Of a stretch of DNA of 64,000 bases, positions 31,656 through 40,891 are shown piece after piece. Positions within the stretch are counted from its first letter, which is position 1; each line of letters begins with the position of its first letter. The DNA lies in the NCBI GenBank assembly GCA_965243185.1, contig OZ251531.1, positions 1,178,001 to 1,242,000 of the forward strand. The letters are read 5' to 3'. The stretch comes from CBDBCU01 sp965243185 (GTDB lineage: Bacteria; Chloroflexota; Dehalococcoidia; Lucifugimonadales; UBA3495). The notes below the pieces were generated by a model. That model was given only the letters and a program-made list of their open reading frames with translations. It was not told the DNA's origin and did no database searches. Made by a program: the position numbers and the translations under genes.

Positions 31656-32731
31656 GATAGCGTTCCGATTTAGGTGGTTTAGTTGTAGAATGGGGAAAGG
31701 GCCGGCCTTGCTGGTTGACGGGAGGTGCGCTGTCATGGGATTGCTGGACGATTTGGAGACCCAACTGGAGCAGGAAATTCCGCTCCAGTTGCAGGCGAAG
31801 CTGCAACAAGCCCTGGATCATTATCAGCCCCGATGTGCTCAGTGCGCTCTGGCGATGCACCGCCACCATCGCTATGACCGCACCATTGTCACGTCCTATG
31901 GGCCCATCCGGATAGCGGTTCCGGTGTTTCGTTGTGGGCAATGTCGCCAACTGGCGGGCGGCGCGGCGCTGCTGGGGCCGGAGGTTCGTTACCAACGGTT
32001 CTCAAAAAAACTCGGGACCGGGCTTTGAGCCTGGCGGCCCAGGGTTTGAGTTACGCCCAAGCGGGGCAGTGGGTGGGTTGTGTCAAAAGCACCTTGTGTC
32101 GCTGGCTGCGGCGGTTGGCCTTGACCCGGCCCCGGTTGCCGGGGGCAGTGTGGGAACTGGATGGTTTATGGACGCGCACCCGGCAGGGCCCTCAGGAATT
32201 GAAGGTAATCCGGGACGAAACCGGGGCGGTCTTGGCGACTTTCGGGCCTTGGGCGGCGGCCCTGGAGTTGGCCGAGCAGTCCGGAGCCGCGCCACCCCGA
32301 CATCTGGTCAGCGACGGCGACCGGGCCATTGCGGCCGGCATCCAGTGGGTGTATGGACGGGCGGCGCCGCATCAGCTGTGTATCTTTCACCTGCTGCGGG
32401 AATATGGACGGAATATCGGGAAGGCCGGCTTGGCCGCCGCCCGGCAACTGCTGTTGACTGACAGCGCGGCGGCGGCCCAGAGCTACGCCGGTCAAATAAT
32501 GGAGTTGACCGAGGGCGCCGCCGCTTACTGGCTGGACAAGGCATTGACCGCCGGCCGGCAGTATTGGACTACGGGAGAGGTTGCCTACCGGACTACTTCC
32601 CGCCTGGAACGCTACAATCGGGAGTTGCGCCGGCGGGAGCGATTGGGGACGGTCTGGTCAGAGCATAACCTGCTGGCTTTGCTGCAAACCCGGGGCTTGC
32701 TCAACCAAACCACCTAAAATGCAACGCTATC
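31656..32731 (+). mobile_element. Complete 1.08-kb insertion sequence, IS256/ISLre2-like superfamily
   Basis: The imperfect 25-bp inverted ends begin GATAGCGTT and contain TTTAGGTGGTTT (31656-31680 and 32707-32731, three mismatches). A 9-bp direct repeat GTTGGGGGA flanks both sides (31647-31655 and 32732-32740), a clean target-site duplication. The transposase fills the element. Nine-base duplications are known for ISLre2 and related families; the exact family is not certain. The element lies between a promoter and an intergenic region and interrupts no recognisable gene. Confidence 0.88.
31735..32717 (+). CDS. Transposase, DDE type, in two frames joined at an A7 slippery site
   Basis: The first part (31735-32028 frame, GGAGG upstream) has zinc-ribbon-like cysteines (CAQCALAMHRH, FRCGQCRQ) and the VTSYGPIRIAVPVFRC block. 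The second part (-1 frame, to 32717) has the DDE core: WELDGLWTR, LVSDGDRAIAAGIQ, HQLCIFHLLREYGRNIGK, and RLERYNRELRRRERLGT. The frames overlap at seven A residues (32004-32010). A -1 slip there gives a continuous protein reading FSKKTRDRALSL. This may be programmed frameshifting; a disabling indel in a homopolymer or a sequencing error are alternatives. The core resembles Mutator/IS256-type transposases. Confidence 0.82.
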
Positions 32732-32740
32732 GTTGGGGGA
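32732..32740. repeat. Right 9-bp target-site duplication
   Basis: GTTGGGGGA, identical to 31647-31655. Confidence 0.85.
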
Positions 32741-32989
32741 AGTTTATGTCAATTGGGGATTATATACCTGTTTACACAGTCTATCTGGAAATCGATGGCA
32801 ATTGGAACAAATCCCCAACTAATATGTAAGCAAGTATATAATTCCCTATTGAAATAGGCCAGCACGAGTTCGAGCACCCAACCCGTCATTTGGCGAAACC
32901 CCAACAGTTTCAGAAACAATGCCGGCTGGGGCCGGGGGTAGAGGCAATGCTGCCGATTTTCAGTTATACTTACCGCAAAAGGGGGCCTT
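32741..32989. other. Intergenic region with a solo 23-bp repeat
   Basis: AT-richer sequence that continues the pre-insertion DNA right of the IS. At 32901-32923, CCAACAGTTTCAGAAACAAT followed by GCC differs at three positions from the right end of the MITE-like element at 13620-13760. A TATACT (32965-32970) upstream of coxG may be a -10 box, without a good -35. No gene seen. Confidence 0.5.
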
Positions 32990-33439
32990 ATGGAACTATC
33001 CGCCAGTTACTCCTTTGACGCGCCGGCCGCCCAAGTTTGGGCTACCCTGATGGATCCGGCCGCCCTGCAACGCGCGATGCCCGGCTGCGAAAGCCTGGAA
33101 CCCCTCGGCAACGGCGAATATCAGGCCGTAGTGAACCTCGGCATCGGGCTAATCCGCGGCCGCTACAACGCCAAAATCGCCATCAAAGACCCCCAGCCGC
33201 CGCAATCCTACCGCCTCGCCATCGACGGCAGCGGCCCCCTCGGCTTCGCCAACGGCGAATCCCTCGTAACCCTCACCGAAACCGCCGGCAAAACCACCGT
33301 CCAAGTCTCCAGCCAGGGCCAAGCCGGCGGCACCGCCGCCCGCGTCGGCCAGCGAATGCTCGAAAGCGTCGCCCGGGGAATGCTGAACCAGTTCTTTACC
33401 GCCCTGCAAAACGAAGTCCAGCGCCCCCTTGCCCCCTAA
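32990..33439 (+). CDS. CoxG-like SRPBCC protein (CO dehydrogenase subunit G family)
   Basis: 149 residues with the CoxG/START-like fold: MELSASYSFDAPAAQVWATLMDPAALQRAMPGCESLE, VNLGIGLIRGRYNAKIAI, GSGPLGFANGES, and an amphipathic C-terminal helix. In carboxydotrophs CoxG anchors CO dehydrogenase at the membrane; many genomes have stand-alone homologues of unknown role. No CO dehydrogenase genes are in this window, so the CO link is not supported here. Confidence 0.85.
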   Translation: MELSASYSFDAPAAQVWATLMDPAALQRAMPGCESLEPLGNGEYQAVVNLGIGLIRGRYNAKIAIKDPQPPQSYRLAIDGSGPLGFANGESLVTLTETAGKTTVQVSSQGQAGGTAARVGQRMLESVARGMLNQFFTALQNEVQRPLAP

Positions 33440-33476
33440 AGCCACCGCCCAACCCGACCACTCAGGAGGACGCCTT

Positions 33477-33812
33477 ATGCCCACTACCCCGACCGCAACC
33501 GCCGGCTATGTAGTCCTGACCGGCACGGTAGAATGGGACGAAGTCGCCTACTGTTCCCGCTGCCCGGAATTGCGGGTCGCCAGTTGCGGCGATACCGTCG
33601 AGGAAGCCTTGGACAACTTGGGCGCCGCCCTGGAAGTCCTTTTCGAGGACTTGGCTGACCTGGGTTCTCTGGAAACGGAACTCAAAGAAAAAGGCATCCC
33701 GGTCCAGCCGGCGCCCCCGCCAGCCGCTGCGGTTAGCGTCTCAGTTCCCGCAGGAAAAACCCTCCGGGTCTATGTCCAAAAACTGCCCGTGCCGGCGCCG
33801 GTAACAGTGTAG
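33477..33812 (+). CDS. hicB: HicB-like antitoxin
   Basis: 111 residues with the HicB fold: GYVVLTGTVEWDEVAYCSRCPELRVASCGDTVEEALDNLGAALEVLFEDL, the partially degraded RNase-H-like antitoxin domain. GGAGGA precedes ATG 33477. A Pro/Ala linker and a VPAGKTLRVYVQKL strand end the protein. It lies four bases upstream of a HicA-like gene, so it probably neutralises that product. No separate DNA-binding domain is evident. Confidence 0.75.
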   Translation: MPTTPTATAGYVVLTGTVEWDEVAYCSRCPELRVASCGDTVEEALDNLGAALEVLFEDLADLGSLETELKEKGIPVQPAPPPAAAVSVSVPAGKTLRVYVQKLPVPAPVTV

Positions 33813-33816
33813 CCGG

Positions 33817-34047
33817 ATGCGTCCCTGCTCCAGCCGCCAACTAACGGCTGCTCTGGAAAGATTAGGCTGTTACCCCGGCAAATCCGGCCGGGGCAGCCAC
33901 CAAACCTATCGCCGCCGCCTGTCCGACGGCTCCGTAGTGGCGGCTTCAATAGTTCTGGGCAAGCGGGAACTACCACGCGGCACCGTCCGCGACATCCTTT
34001 GGCGTCTGCAAATCTCCGCAACCGACTTCGACCGCGCCTTGCGCTGA
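33817..34047 (+). CDS. hicA: HicA-like mRNA interferase toxin
   Basis: A 76-residue basic protein. GRGSHQTYRRRLSDGSVVAASIVLGKRELPRGTVRDILWRLQIS matches the HicA double-stranded RNA-binding-like fold, with the catalytic His in GSH. It forms a toxin-antitoxin pair with the preceding HicB-like gene, in hicB-hicA order. The cell-stasis role is known for the family and not shown here. Confidence 0.75.
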   Translation: MRPCSSRQLTAALERLGCYPGKSGRGSHQTYRRRLSDGSVVAASIVLGKRELPRGTVRDILWRLQISATDFDRALR

Positions 34048-34107
34048 CCCACCCTAACCCGTACGCCGCCCGTATCAGCGCCCCCACCACAGCCACCCGG
34101 GAATTGA

Positions 34108-35058
34108 CTACCCCGCCGTGTAATTAGCAAAAGCCGTCAGGGTCTCCAGCGCGGTGTAGCGGAAACGATAGCCCATAGTTTGTTTCAGCTTGGCGGCGCT
34201 CATTATCACCGGATAGCGCACCGCGTCCAGTTCCGCCCGAATGGAGCCGGGTTGCAGCAGCAACTTCCGGTCCAGTCCGACCGCCCCGTACGCCAGAAAC
34301 GGCGGCAGGTTCGTCAGCTTGCGGCGGGTCAGTTCGGCGATTTCCCGCAGAAAAACCACCCCATCCCCGGCCACATTAAACACTCCCGGCGTCTCCCGAT
34401 AAATAAACTCCAGCAAAATCCGCAGCAAATCCTCCATATGCAGCAGTTGATAGGGCGGATTTTGCCCCACGCCCCACAGCCGCCGGGGCAGCAGCCGCGC
34501 CGTCAGCTCGCTGCCCGGGGCCGCGCCCAGCACCGGACACGCCCGCAGGATGGTCACCTTAATGCCGGGGTAGTCCGTATTCAGCGCCTGCTCCGCCTGG
34601 TAAATATCCCGGCCGTAAGGAAACGCCGGAAAGTTAGAGAAATCCACCCATTCCTCCGGCAGCGGCATCGGATTGCCGGGATTGGCCCCGTAAATAACAT
34701 TAGAGCTGAGGTAAATAAGATGTTTGACGCCGGCGTTGACGCAGGATTCAAGGGTTTTCTCGGCGGACTGGAAATTATGCGCCCGGATGGCGATGGCTTC
34801 ACTTTGGGCGCGAACCCGGCGGGCGTCATACGCCAAATGCACCACGGTTTCAACCCGGTGCCGGCGCAGCAAGGCGTGAATATCCCGCGCCACATCCTGC
34901 CGATACACGGCAATGTTATGCAGCGGCAGCGGCGGCGGGGCGGTGTCGAAAGCCACCAGCCGACCCCGGCCCGGCAAGCTTTCCAACCGATGCAGCAGCC
35001 AGGAACCGATATAACCGGAGGCTCCGGTAACGGCGATAACTTTGCCGGGCGTCAACAT
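34108..35058 (-). CDS. NAD-dependent epimerase/dehydratase, last gene of the hopanoid operon
   Basis: A 316-residue extended SDR. The NAD site is VIAVTGASGYIGSWLLHRL, the catalytic region IYLSSNVIYGANPG with YGRDIYQAEQAL (YxxxK-like, Lys replaced by Gln). It is different from the HpnA-type gene at 41665-42672. The start ATG 35058 overlaps the stop of hpnE (TGATG), so translation is coupled. A role in hopanoid tailoring is inferred from position only. With Y-x3-Q at the active site, activity is uncertain. Confidence 0.8.
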   Translation of the reverse strand: MLTPGKVIAVTGASGYIGSWLLHRLESLPGRGRLVAFDTAPPPLPLHNIAVYRQDVARDIHALLRRHRVETVVHLAYDARRVRAQSEAIAIRAHNFQSAEKTLESCVNAGVKHLIYLSSNVIYGANPGNPMPLPEEWVDFSNFPAFPYGRDIYQAEQALNTDYPGIKVTILRACPVLGAAPGSELTARLLPRRLWGVGQNPPYQLLHMEDLLRILLEFIYRETPGVFNVAGDGVVFLREIAELTRRKLTNLPPFLAYGAVGLDRKLLLQPGSIRAELDAVRYPVIMSAAKLKQTMGYRFRYTALETLTAFANYTAG

Positions 35059-36413
35059 CAGGAACCAACCCCGGAGAGAATGGGAATGGCCCTTTGCGCC
35101 GCCGCCCAGCCGCTGCGGGCCGCGCTTTCCATCGTCGCCGGCCAGCCGGTAGCCGTCCACTCCCCCGCCAGGAAAAAGTTAGGCAGCGGCGTCGCCGGCC
35201 CGGGCCGCAACGCCGCCGCCCCGGGGACACAGCGAAAAGTCGCCCTCCGCTCCTTAACCACCCGGGCCTGCGTCAACCGGGCGCATTTAGCCGCCGGGAA
35301 AGCCGCCGCCACTTCCGCCGCAAAGGCCCGCGTCAGCTCCTCCGGCGACTGCTCAATGTATTCCCCGGCGGCGCTCAGCGAAATGCCAATCTGCTGCCCC
35401 GGCCCCGGCCCGCCCTGAATTCCGCTTTTGTTAAACACCCATTGCAGCGGGCGGTCAATAAAAGCGCAGAAATCCCCTTGCATCACCGGCTTATCGTACC
35501 AAAGCTGAATGTTGACGATGGGCGACCATTCCAGTCCCTCGATTCGGCGGAAGTAGTCCCCTTGGCGGGTTTCCGTAGGCAGCAAGTTCAGCAAGGCGTC
35601 AAAAGGCAGCGCGCTAATGTAAGCCCGGCCGCGCCGGATTTGCCCGTCCGCCAGTTCCACCCCATCCACCTGCCCGTTGGCAATTAAGAAACGGCGGGCC
35701 GGCTTGCCCCGAATTAGCCGCACGCCGCCTTGCTCCAGGCATTGCCGCGCCGGTTCCCCCAAGGCCGCCGTCAAGCCGGTTTTAGGATAGCCGATATTAG
35801 CCCCGTTGCGCTCCCGCAGCAGCCCTTCCTGTATTATCATCAACCCCATCGCCGCGCTCACTTCCCGCGCATTATCGTTCAAGGTCGGTTCAATCAGCAG
35901 ATTCCACAGATTGTTGACCGCCCCCTCCGACTGATTATGCTCCTCCAGCCACTGCCGGAATGTAATCTGTTCCAGTTCCGGCTTGTTGCGGTCCATACGC
36001 CCGGCCGCCGCCATCGCCGCCACTGCTCTTGCCCTCTCCCCCGGTTTCAAGTGAGCGTAACCCAGAAAAGGCAGCAACAAGTGTAAGGGCGGCGGCAGCG
36101 GCCAAGCCGTCAGCCGCCCGGTTTTGCCGTGCCGGTCAACAATAGGCGCATTAAGCCGCGGCTGCAAATGCCATTTATCCCGGACGCCCAGCCGCGCAAT
36201 TAACCGCCGAAAGTAATGACACCGGCCGACAATAATATGCTGCCCGTTGTCCACCGCTTGCCCGGTAGCGGCGTCAATGAAAGAGAAAGCCCGGCCCCCG
36301 AGGAAACGCCGGCTTTCAATCAGCGTTGCCGGATAGCCGGCGTCCCGCAACGCCAAAGCGGCGGCAATGCCGGCAATGCCCCCGCCAATGATAACCACGC
36401 CGTCCCCCATCAT
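35058..36413 (-). CDS. hpnE: Squalene-associated FAD-dependent desaturase
   Basis: A 451-residue flavoprotein of the amine oxidase/phytoene desaturase family. In the HpnCDE route it reduces hydroxysqualene to squalene. FAD motif VVIIGGGIAGIAAALALRD; substrate region GQAVDNGQHIIVGRCHYF; C-terminal FFLAGEWTATGWPATMESAARSG. It overlaps hpnD upstream by four bases and the epimerase gene by one, so the genes form a tight block. Confidence 0.93.
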   Translation of the reverse strand: MMGDGVVIIGGGIAGIAAALALRDAGYPATLIESRRFLGGRAFSFIDAATGQAVDNGQHIIVGRCHYFRRLIARLGVRDKWHLQPRLNAPIVDRHGKTGRLTAWPLPPPLHLLLPFLGYAHLKPGERARAVAAMAAAGRMDRNKPELEQITFRQWLEEHNQSEGAVNNLWNLLIEPTLNDNAREVSAAMGLMIIQEGLLRERNGANIGYPKTGLTAALGEPARQCLEQGGVRLIRGKPARRFLIANGQVDGVELADGQIRRGRAYISALPFDALLNLLPTETRQGDYFRRIEGLEWSPIVNIQLWYDKPVMQGDFCAFIDRPLQWVFNKSGIQGGPGPGQQIGISLSAAGEYIEQSPEELTRAFAAEVAAAFPAAKCARLTQARVVKERRATFRCVPGAAALRPGPATPLPNFFLAGEWTATGWPATMESAARSGWAAAQRAIPILSGVGS

Positions 36414-37285
36414 CCCGGCTCCCGCCGCCGCGGCCGCAAGCCGCCCAGCCAGGCTTGCGCCATCACCCGGGCTTTAGCCGCCGTGGACAAGCTCACCCGG
36501 TAGTTCAGCACATCATAATCGGCCACCGCAATCCCATCCAGCACCTTGCCGTAAATGCCGCCCAGTACCGCCGGGCAGGCCCGGGAACGCAGCGGCAGAT
36601 AAGGCAGCAACTGCCGGCCGCGGCCAAAGTATTCCCGCGCCCGCTGCACCTGAAAGCTCATCAACGCGACAAAAGCCGGATTGCAAACCCCGGCCGCCAG
36701 TTCCGCCTCCGAATAGCCGAAGCGCGCCAGTTCCTCCTGCGGCAGATAAATCCGCCCCATCGCCCAATCCTCTTTGACATCCCGGCAAATGTTAGTCAAC
36801 TGCATTGCCAGCCCCAGGTCGATGGCGTACTCTTTAGCCCGCTCCTCCCGGCAGCCAAAAATTCGCAGGCAGATTAAGCCCACTACCGACGCCACCCGGT
36901 AGCAGTATTGACGCAGTTCCGCAAAATCCTGATAGCGGGTCGTCGTCAAATCCGCCTCCACTCCCGCCAAGATTTCCCGGAAGTACTCTTCCGGGATGGC
37001 GTACCGGCGCGCCGCATCGTTCAAGGCCAAAAAAACCGGGGCCTCCGCCCGCCCGTCATAGCTGCGCGTCAACTCCACCCCCAACCGGGACAGCCGGGCC
37101 AGTTTGCGGTCCTCAGAACCCGGGGCATCCACCACATCATCGCAGTAACGGCAAAAGGCATAAACCACATAGATGGCTTGCCGGGCCGCCGGCGGCAAAG
37201 TCAAAAAGGCATAGTAAAAGTTTTTAGCCTCCCGGCGGGCGGTCTGCTGACATTCCCGGTACGCCCGTTCCAGCTCCGTAGCCAT
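36410..37285 (-). CDS. hpnD: Presqualene diphosphate synthase
   Basis: A trans-isoprenyl diphosphate synthase (291 residues) that condenses two FPP to presqualene diphosphate. The aspartate motifs are YCDDVVD and NICRDVKEDW, with the signature YCYRVASVVGLICLRIFG. The stop of hpnC and the ATG of this gene share base 37285. HpnD and HpnC are about equally long and related; the NICRD motif and the RVASVVG block mark this one as D. Confidence 0.93.
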   Translation of the reverse strand: MATELERAYRECQQTARREAKNFYYAFLTLPPAARQAIYVVYAFCRYCDDVVDAPGSEDRKLARLSRLGVELTRSYDGRAEAPVFLALNDAARRYAIPEEYFREILAGVEADLTTTRYQDFAELRQYCYRVASVVGLICLRIFGCREERAKEYAIDLGLAMQLTNICRDVKEDWAMGRIYLPQEELARFGYSEAELAAGVCNPAFVALMSFQVQRAREYFGRGRQLLPYLPLRSRACPAVLGGIYGKVLDGIAVADYDVLNYRVSLSTAAKARVMAQAWLGGLRPRRREPG

Positions 37286-38298
37286 CAGCCACCCCTCGAG
37301 TACGCCGCGTCGGGCAATGCCAACCCCCGGCCCAATTTCCAGTTAAGCCAGGTGGACAAGAACAACCCCGCCTTGCGCCGCCGGGACAGCGCCGGCCGCG
37401 CCGTCAAAACATCATAATCCCGTTCCCTGATTGCATCCAACACCGCCAGCCCGCCCCTAGTGAACAGCGCTACATCCAGCTTGACCCGCCCCTCCAGCAG
37501 CGCCGGCAGCGCCGCCCCTTGCCTGAACAACTCCCCCGTCCGTTCCACCTCAAAAGCCAGCAGCCGCCGCCAGGCATCATTGACTACGCCGGCCGCCAAA
37601 TCCCCCTCGCTATAGCCGAATCTGTCCATATCCTCCTGCGGCAGATAAATGCGCCCCTTCTGATAATCCCGGGCCACATCCTGCCAGAAATTAGCCAGCT
37701 GCAAGGCGGTGCAGGTAGCGTCCGCCAGGGCTTGCCGTTCCCCATCCCCATAGCCAAAAAGCTGCAAAAACAGCCGCCCCACCGGGTTCGCCGAATGCTC
37801 GCAATAGTGCCGCAAATCGGCATAGGTCGGGTAACGCTGCGCCCGCTGGTCGATGCGGTTAGCGTCAATCAGCTTGATCAAAGGCTCCGGCGGCAGGTCA
37901 AAGGCGCGGATCGTCTGCTGCAAAGCCACCATAACCGGATGCGTGGGTTGACCGCTGTAGCAGCTTTCCAGTTCCCCCTGCCACCAGTCCAGCAAGGAAA
38001 GGCGGTAAGCGGCAATCTCCCTTTCCGCTTCCTCCGGCCCCGGCCGCCGCGCCGGCTGTCGCGGCCTGGCTTCATCCCCCAAATCGTCCACCGTGCGGCA
38101 GTAAGCATACAGGGCATAGATGTGCGGCCGCATCCCCCGCGGCAGCAGCCAGGAACCCACGGTAAAGTTTTCGTAGTGACTGCGCGCCAAGCGGCGGCAG
38201 TAATCGTAAGCGGCGGCCACCGACGGCACGCCCGCCGCCTTGTCTCCGCCAAGCGGCGCAACTTGCGGCATCGGGCCCGCGGAACCGGCGGCCGGCAT
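37285..38298 (-). CDS. hpnC: Hydroxysqualene synthase
   Basis: A 337-residue squalene/phytoene synthase homologue that converts presqualene diphosphate to hydroxysqualene. YCRTVDDLGDE replaces the first aspartate motif, and ANFWQDVARDYQKGRIYLP is the HpnC-type second motif. HSANPVGRLFLQLFG is typical. An insertion (ARPRQPARRPGPEEAERE) follows the first motif. It starts eight bases after the YjbQ gene. Confidence 0.93.
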   Translation of the reverse strand: MPAAGSAGPMPQVAPLGGDKAAGVPSVAAAYDYCRRLARSHYENFTVGSWLLPRGMRPHIYALYAYCRTVDDLGDEARPRQPARRPGPEEAEREIAAYRLSLLDWWQGELESCYSGQPTHPVMVALQQTIRAFDLPPEPLIKLIDANRIDQRAQRYPTYADLRHYCEHSANPVGRLFLQLFGYGDGERQALADATCTALQLANFWQDVARDYQKGRIYLPQEDMDRFGYSEGDLAAGVVNDAWRRLLAFEVERTGELFRQGAALPALLEGRVKLDVALFTRGGLAVLDAIRERDYDVLTARPALSRRRKAGLFLSTWLNWKLGRGLALPDAAYSRGG

Positions 38299-38306
38299 AA
38301 CTACCC

Positions 38307-38750
38307 CTACTCCCCGACCACCTGAACCATCACCTCCCGCTGCCGGGGATGATCCAGTTCAATCAGAAAAATGCTCTGGTAGCGGCCGAACTGCATTTGC
38401 CCGTCAATCAGGGGGATGGTTTCACTGCAACCCAGCGTCAGATGCTGACAATGGGCATGGCCGTTAGGCGACTCCTCCGGCGTCATATTGACCGTGCGGA
38501 CGCTGAAATCGTTATGCTGATAGCAGCCATTGCGCGGACTGACCCGCTCCAGAAAGTCCGCCATATCCCGCAGCAGCAGCGGCTCATTTTCGTTGATTTT
38601 CACCGCCGCCGTAGTATGCCGGGAATAGACCACCACCAAGCCGTTGCCCACCCCGGACTGCCGGACGCACTGCCCCACCCGCTCCGTAATGTCCACGAAA
38701 TCCGGAGCCGCCCCGGTTTCCAGTTCGATACAAAAGGATTTGCTTTTCAT
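38307..38750 (-). CDS. yjbQ: YjbQ/UPF0047 family protein
   Basis: 147 residues, compact beta fold. SRHTTAAVKINENEP and GHAHCQHLTLGCSETIPLIDG carry the conserved His/Cys set; QFGRYQSIFLIELDHPRQREVMVQVVGE is the usual end. Members can show thiamine-phosphate synthase side activity, but their true role is open. It sits between shc and hpnC, with no obvious hopanoid function. Confidence 0.88.
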   Translation of the reverse strand: MKSKSFCIELETGAAPDFVDITERVGQCVRQSGVGNGLVVVYSRHTTAAVKINENEPLLLRDMADFLERVSPRNGCYQHNDFSVRTVNMTPEESPNGHAHCQHLTLGCSETIPLIDGQMQFGRYQSIFLIELDHPRQREVMVQVVGE

Positions 38751-38806
38751 CCCCTACTCTTTCCCGCCTTGCGGCGCCCTTTCGCCGCGCCCGGCGCGGC
38801 CTTGCC

Positions 38807-40870
38807 CTAACCCCCAACCTGCCGGCGGTAGCGGCCCAAAGCCAGCAGCGGCCAGTAGTTGCGGTACATCTGATAGTTAATCATAAACCCGGCGGACAAA
38901 TCCCCATCCCCGCCCTCCGCCGCCCCGTTGCGGCCCGGATCCTTGGGCGGCTCCCCGGTACCATAACCCGGAAAGCCGGCCCCGGTAAAGTACGGTTCAT
39001 CCCACGAACCATCCCCCCGCTGCCGCGCCGCCAAATAGCCGACGCCGCGCCCGGTCGCCGGATTGTCTGCTTCCCCGGCCGCCAGCAATGCCAGCAACGC
39101 CCACGAAGTTTGCGAAGGCGTACTGGGGCCGACCCCGTGCAGTTCCGGGTTGATATAAGAACCGCAGCTTTCCCCCCAACCGCCATCGGCGTTCTGGCGG
39201 GACAAAAGCCAATCCACCGCCCGCCGGATATAGGGCTGCTCCATATCCTCCCCAATCGCCGCCAGTGCCGGCAGCACGGCCCCGGTGCCATAGATATAGT
39301 TGACGCCCCAACGGCCGAACCAGGAACCATTAGCTTCCTGCTGCTGCCACAGATATTTGTAAGCCCGCTCCAGCGGCGGATAATCCCGGGAATACCCCAA
39401 ACGGCCGAACATCTCGACCACATGAGCCGTAACATCCGCGCTCGGCGGGTCAAGCACTTCCCCAAAATCGGAAAAAGGCAGCTTCGCCAGATACTTGCGG
39501 TTATTGTCTTTGTCAAAAGCCCCCCAACCGCCGTTTTTGCTCTGCAAGGCCGTCAGCCACTGCACCCCCCGCGCGATGGCATCCTGCCGCCCCGGCTCCT
39601 CCTCCGCATCCAGCCGCGCCTGCGCCAAAGCAATGATAACTTCCGCGCCGTCATCCACATCCGGATACCGGCTGTTGTTGAACTCGAAAGACCAGCCGCC
39701 GGGCCGGGCTTTCGGCGCGCGCACCTGCCAATCCCCGGGCGTGTCAATCTGCCGCGCCAGCAGCCAACGGGTAGCCTTGCGGATGCGCGGATCCTCCGGC
39801 GCAATTCCCGATTCCAGCAGCGCCTGCTGCGCCAGGCAAGTATCCCACACCGGAGAAATACACGCCTGCATCATACAACTGTTTTCATCCTCAACCGCAA
39901 AATGGTCGAACCCGCTGTAGCCCCTTTCCAATACCGGATGGTCCGCCGGAAAGCCGATGTTCTGCAACGCCAGCAGCGAATAAACCCACGGCGGTTGAAT
40001 GCCGCCCCAAGAGCCATCCGCTTCCTGATGATTCACCACCCACTCGACGATTTTCCGCTCCGCCCGCCCCCGAAAGGGATGAATCGGCCACTGCTGATAG
40101 ATGCCCACCAGCCGGTCGAGGTAGTAAAGCAGCCCCGCCAAACTAAGGGTCGAGTCCGGCTTCGGCAGGGAATAGTCAATTTCACCCCGCGGCCGGAGGT
40201 ACAACTCATCGATGGCCGCCGCTTCCGGTATCGGGCAAACCGGCCGGTGGGTCAGAATCAGCAGCATCGGAACAATGGTGCTGCGGGCCCAACTGGAAAA
40301 TTCATAAATGTTGAACGGCGCCCACGGCGGCAGCAAAATCAGTTCCGGCGGCATATTAGGCGTCCCTTTCCACTCCCACTGCCCAAAGAGCGCCAGCCAG
40401 ATTTTGGTAAAAACCCGGGTTTCCGGCACCCCGCCTTTGCCCAAGATAAACTCTTTAGCCCGGCGCAACGGTTCGGAATCGGCGGAACAGCCCGCCAGTT
40501 TCAAGGCAAAGTAACACTCCACCGAAGTGCTGACATCCCCCGGCGAGCCGTAATACTGCCCCCAGGAACCGTTGTCCTGCTGCTTGCTCAGAATGTAATT
40601 CACCACCTTGCGCCACCGCTCCTCATCCCGGCGATCCAGAAAGTAGGACAGCAGCAGATACTCCGCCTCCATCGTCGGATTCGACTCCAGCGGCCCCCAC
40701 CAGTACCCGGCCGCATACTGGCAGCCGCTGAAGTAATCCTGACTCCGCCCAATCACCGTATCCAAATCCACCGCCGCCGGCGTCAAGACGGCAGCCTCCG
40801 GTGACAAATCCGGCATCCGGGAATGGCGCGGCCGGGCCGTATCCCCAGCCGTATGTTGCTGACTCACCAC
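38807..40870 (-). CDS. shc: Squalene-hopene cyclase
   Basis: A 687-residue monotopic membrane enzyme cyclising squalene to hopene. Several QW repeats (QQDNGSWGQYY, QEADGSWGG, QSKNGGWGAFD, QEANGSWFGRW, QNADGGWGE, QRGDGSWDE) and the acid motif DVDDGAEV are present. The residue after DxDD is Gly, where well-studied enzymes have Thr (DVDDTA). A Gly/Lys/Asp-rich insertion lies near the C terminus. GTG 40870 is the likely start; ATG 40816 is an alternative. It is the central gene of the cluster. Confidence 0.95.
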   Translation of the reverse strand: MVSQQHTAGDTARPRHSRMPDLSPEAAVLTPAAVDLDTVIGRSQDYFSGCQYAAGYWWGPLESNPTMEAEYLLLSYFLDRRDEERWRKVVNYILSKQQDNGSWGQYYGSPGDVSTSVECYFALKLAGCSADSEPLRRAKEFILGKGGVPETRVFTKIWLALFGQWEWKGTPNMPPELILLPPWAPFNIYEFSSWARSTIVPMLLILTHRPVCPIPEAAAIDELYLRPRGEIDYSLPKPDSTLSLAGLLYYLDRLVGIYQQWPIHPFRGRAERKIVEWVVNHQEADGSWGGIQPPWVYSLLALQNIGFPADHPVLERGYSGFDHFAVEDENSCMMQACISPVWDTCLAQQALLESGIAPEDPRIRKATRWLLARQIDTPGDWQVRAPKARPGGWSFEFNNSRYPDVDDGAEVIIALAQARLDAEEEPGRQDAIARGVQWLTALQSKNGGWGAFDKDNNRKYLAKLPFSDFGEVLDPPSADVTAHVVEMFGRLGYSRDYPPLERAYKYLWQQQEANGSWFGRWGVNYIYGTGAVLPALAAIGEDMEQPYIRRAVDWLLSRQNADGGWGESCGSYINPELHGVGPSTPSQTSWALLALLAAGEADNPATGRGVGYLAARQRGDGSWDEPYFTGAGFPGYGTGEPPKDPGRNGAAEGGDGDLSAGFMINYQMYRNYWPLLALGRYRRQVGG

Positions 40871-40891
40871 CGGCCGGTTTCCCCAAAAGAA

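Noticed and set aside
32990..33439. CoxG as evidence for CO oxidation
   Set aside because: No CO dehydrogenase subunits are present in the window; stand-alone CoxG-like proteins are common.
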